64,000 nt of DNA. It comes from Chitinophagales bacterium (GTDB lineage Bacteria > Bacteroidota > Bacteroidia > Chitinophagales > Saprospiraceae). The DNA lies in contig JAFLBO010000003.1 of assembly GCA_017303475.1 (NCBI GenBank), positions 186,001 through 250,000 of the forward strand, written 5' to 3'. The notes beneath the pieces were generated by a model. That model saw only the letters and a program-made list of their open reading frames with translations. It searched no databases and was not told the DNA's origin. The position numbers and the translations under genes are program-made. The first letter of the stretch is position 1. The number at the start of each line of letters is the position of its first letter. Below, one piece after another: positions 61,954-64,000 of this stretch.

Positions 61954-63408
61954 TCAATTTACGATTAAGGAACGGTAAAAAAGGCCGTCCCGTGTTTGAA
62001 TTTTAATGCCGAATAAACCTGGTGTTGTGTTATTGAGCGCAATTTCCAGTTGATTGCCCGCGCCATTCCAAAAGTAAATCAATTGACCGAGCTGATTGTA
62101 TACCTGAACCTGGCGCATTTCCTGATCCGGGCTTTTAAGCTGAAATCGGCCACCAGATGCAGGATTGGGGAATACGGTTATTGTCTCGCTCAAAGATGGT
62201 GAAGATACAGCACTGGACATCGTTAAAGTGCCAGTTCTGTAAAAGATTTTGTCGGCAGCGGCATCCGCATAAACCAGGTGAAAAACACCGTTTTGAAAGG
62301 CAATGGTTGGCCATTGCAAGGTATGATTGGGGACGGCAAATCTGTATTCAGGATATTGAAACTGTGTAATGCCATGCACAGAATGGAAGAAAACTACTTC
62401 TTTGCCTTTTTCCAGAAAAACCAAACCAACGGTATCTCCTTGGGCGGCAATATCCGGAAATGTCTGATTAACCAGATTACCAGGAGACGTTGGGAAAGCG
62501 ACCTGAATTCCCGAGGTCATATTTTCCGCGTTCAGCGTGCTTGCATACACTTTGGACAATCCTGTTGTTTGGCTCATCCATGCCGTAACAATACTGTCGC
62601 CGGATCGGGCCATTCTGGGGCCACTGATAGGGCAGGTATTTATTTGCCAGTCGGTTTCATCAACATCCGTTGCCAGATCAAAAGAAACTGCATGGTTGGT
62701 TGATCTGCTCACCCATATGTCGCGAAGATTCTGGTTGTTATTCCTAAAAATCAGCCATACAGAATCACCTGAAACAAGTAAGTCGGAACTACAGCATTCA
62801 CACACTTCTCCACCAGGCGCGGGAAGGTTGGCTATCACAGGATCGGAAAAACTGGAGCCGCCATCTGTAGACTGCCGAACCTCATATACAGCGCCATTTT
62901 TATCCCGTATATAGCTGATAATCGGATTTCCAACAGCATCTGTGGCTATGGATGCAATGGTTGCATATCCTCCGGTTACTGGCCCCTGAACCAATACAGC
63001 ATCGTTAAATGTCTGACCGCCATCAATAGATTTTGCATACCAGATGCCAGATTGCAATTGCTCAAACACCACATGTACCTCTTCCTTAAAAACGGCCATA
63101 TCGTATCCACCGAATCCAAAAAGTACGGGTTGGTTAGGACTTTGGACTACCGGAGTGGCAGGAAGAAATGCACCGTTTTCCATGCTCGTGCACCAAACCT
63201 GACTACTGCTGTTGCTACTTGTTCCCCAGGAAACTACAGGAGTGCCACCTGGTAAAAAAGCGATGCGAGGCGCCGTTACAGGTAAATTTGTGGAAGCAAC
63301 CACCATGGAATCGCTCCAAACTACCTGTGTTTGTGCTGATAATATTCCTGTTGAGGACAGGATAAAGCAACAGGACAAAAGGTAATGCTGACAGAAATGA
63401 ATACCCAT
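61954..63408 (-). CDS. Secreted sialidase-like beta-propeller protein with T9SS sorting domain
   Basis: The protein has 484 residues with a signal peptide ending at LSAQ. Residues about 25-390 contain BNR-like repeats (SIDGGQTFNDA, STDGGSSFSDP) as in the exo-alpha-sialidase fold, and Cys motifs ECCSSDLLV and NTCPISGP. Catalytic sialidase residues are not evident, so a glycan-binding or other role is possible. The last 80 residues are a T9SS type A sorting domain (VFPNPASGGRFQLKS, YNQLGQLIYFW, GLFGIKIQT, ending RSLIVN). Secreted through the outer membrane. Confidence 0.82.
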   Translation of the reverse strand: MGIHFCQHYLLSCCFILSSTGILSAQTQVVWSDSMVVASTNLPVTAPRIAFLPGGTPVVSWGTSSNSSSQVWCTSMENGAFLPATPVVQSPNQPVLFGFGGYDMAVFKEEVHVVFEQLQSGIWYAKSIDGGQTFNDAVLVQGPVTGGYATIASIATDAVGNPIISYIRDKNGAVYEVRQSTDGGSSFSDPVIANLPAPGGEVCECCSSDLLVSGDSVWLIFRNNNQNLRDIWVSRSTNHAVSFDLATDVDETDWQINTCPISGPRMARSGDSIVTAWMSQTTGLSKVYASTLNAENMTSGIQVAFPTSPGNLVNQTFPDIAAQGDTVGLVFLEKGKEVVFFHSVHGITQFQYPEYRFAVPNHTLQWPTIAFQNGVFHLVYADAAADKIFYRTGTLTMSSAVSSPSLSETITVFPNPASGGRFQLKSPDQEMRQVQVYNQLGQLIYFWNGAGNQLEIALNNTTPGLFGIKIQTRDGLFYRSLIVN

Positions 63409-63602
63409 ATGGTTAAGTAATTTAAATGGATGCCAAGATAATTCAATTGACAGGTAAGCTCAATTGCCCGTGCTTCATTTTGTCAATTCCTGCCAATTCC
63501 AAAGCAAAAAATTAACATTTTCGCTGGTAACAAATTCCGAACTTGCCTCGTCTTTGCCGCACACCGGTCTATTATTCACCTTTTTACCTATGTTTTAACA
63601 CT

Positions 63603-64000
63603 ATGGGCGATGTCAAACTTTCCCGCAGGCGTTTTTTCGAAAAATTGACTCCAACCGGAGGCGGAGTTCGAATTGAGCCTGTTGAACCGCTGTTTCCTGA
63701 AAATTCTTTGCAGGCAGACGATCAACATTTTTCCCAACAGTTTACTCTTCAGGGCGGCTTGGATCCATATCAGGGACCATGGACGCAAGCTGAAGCTACT
63801 CACCTGTTGCGTAGAACAACTTTTGGCGTGAAGTATGCCCATGTACAGCAATTGCTGGCACTCGGGAGTGCAGATGCTGCTGTTGATGCCATTCTGACTG
63901 TTTCAGCTACTGTTCCGGACCCACCAATTAATAATTACAATAACTTGAACGCTGTTCCTCCGGCTATTGATCCCAATGTGCCTTTGGGACAAACCTGGAT
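63603..64000 (+). CDS. DUF1800-family protein (N-terminal part only)
   Basis: The first 132 residues are visible; the gene runs off the window. A Tat-like SRRRFFEKL is followed, after a linker, by the DUF1800 opening WTQAEATHLLRRTTFG and VQQLLALGSADAAVDAIL. DUF1800 proteins are exported and, in many bacteria, are paired with a DUF1501 gene downstream, which would lie outside this window. ATG 63603 is the first in-frame start. Confidence 0.75.
   Translation, partial: MGDVKLSRRRFFEKLTPTGGGVRIEPVEPLFPENSLQADDQHFSQQFTLQGGLDPYQGPWTQAEATHLLRRTTFGVKYAHVQQLLALGSADAAVDAILTVSATVPDPPINNYNNLNAVPPAIDPNVPLGQTW

Noticed and set aside
61954..63408. True sialidase
   Set aside because: The BNR-like fold is present but the arginine triad and catalytic Tyr/Asp could not be identified by eye.
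1..64000. tRNA, rRNA, riboswitch, insertion sequence or prophage genes
   Set aside because: I looked in the intergenic regions and found no cloverleaf, rRNA segment, known riboswitch core, transposase or integrase; intergenic space is mostly under 150 bp.

Overview
The window comes from a Bacteroidota chromosome, most likely the Saprospiria (Lewinella/Haliscomenobacter-like) branch. Evidence: two secreted proteins end in type A type IX secretion (T9SS) sorting domains, two TonB receptors carry carboxypeptidase-regulatory-like N-termini, many lipoproteins are present, Shine-Dalgarno sequences are rare, and several intergenic regions carry the Bacteroidota -7 promoter element TAnnTTTG. No rRNA, tRNA, CRISPR array, transposase or phage gene was seen.

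Region 1 (about 1-27.3 kb) is an accessory island of exported signalling-type proteins. Four large paralogues (67-3759, 3790-7329, 7381-10902, 12842-16474) each have a signal peptide, a long WD40 section, a conserved linker with an Ig-like segment, a caspase-like (C14) domain with its His/Cys dyad intact, and a short C-terminal domain. A tlpA-like thioredoxin gene and an ompA-like gene sit between the third and fourth copies. Then come two BepA-like M48 metallopeptidase/TPR proteins, a CHASE2 membrane sensor with no output domain, two FecR-like/TPR proteins, a coiled-coil envelope protein and a fifth caspase fused to TPRs that follows a DUF1573 lipoprotein gene. CHASE2, FecR-like, M48 and FecR-like genes form one tight operon. 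The whole looks like a periplasmic or surface sensing-plus-proteolysis system and is the best candidate here for an undescribed system.

Region 2 (27.7-47 kb) is mixed housekeeping and envelope material: a roughly 430-bp fold-back repeat element, purB, a secreted M43-type metalloprotease, kup-hemJ, an exported superoxide dismutase, a very large SF1 helicase-like protein, an M1 aminopeptidase coupled to a membrane protein, a DUF4082-like lipoprotein, a TPR-adenylate cyclase, a sterol-desaturase-family protein and an SH3-domain protein.

Region 3 (47-64 kb) holds a TonB receptor, a probable metal-uptake operon (His-rich small protein, TonB receptor, lipoprotein) with a good promoter and a terminator, an O-antigen ligase-rsmA-alkyltransferase-like operon, a lipoprotein methyltransferase, a site-2 protease with CBS domains, an RMD1/DUF155 protein, a bile-acid:sodium-symporter-family transporter, a degenerate amidohydrolase coupled to a MmcQ/YjbR gene, a second fold-back element, an MBL-fold hydrolase, a T9SS-exported beta-propeller protein and the start of a DUF1800 gene that runs off the window.
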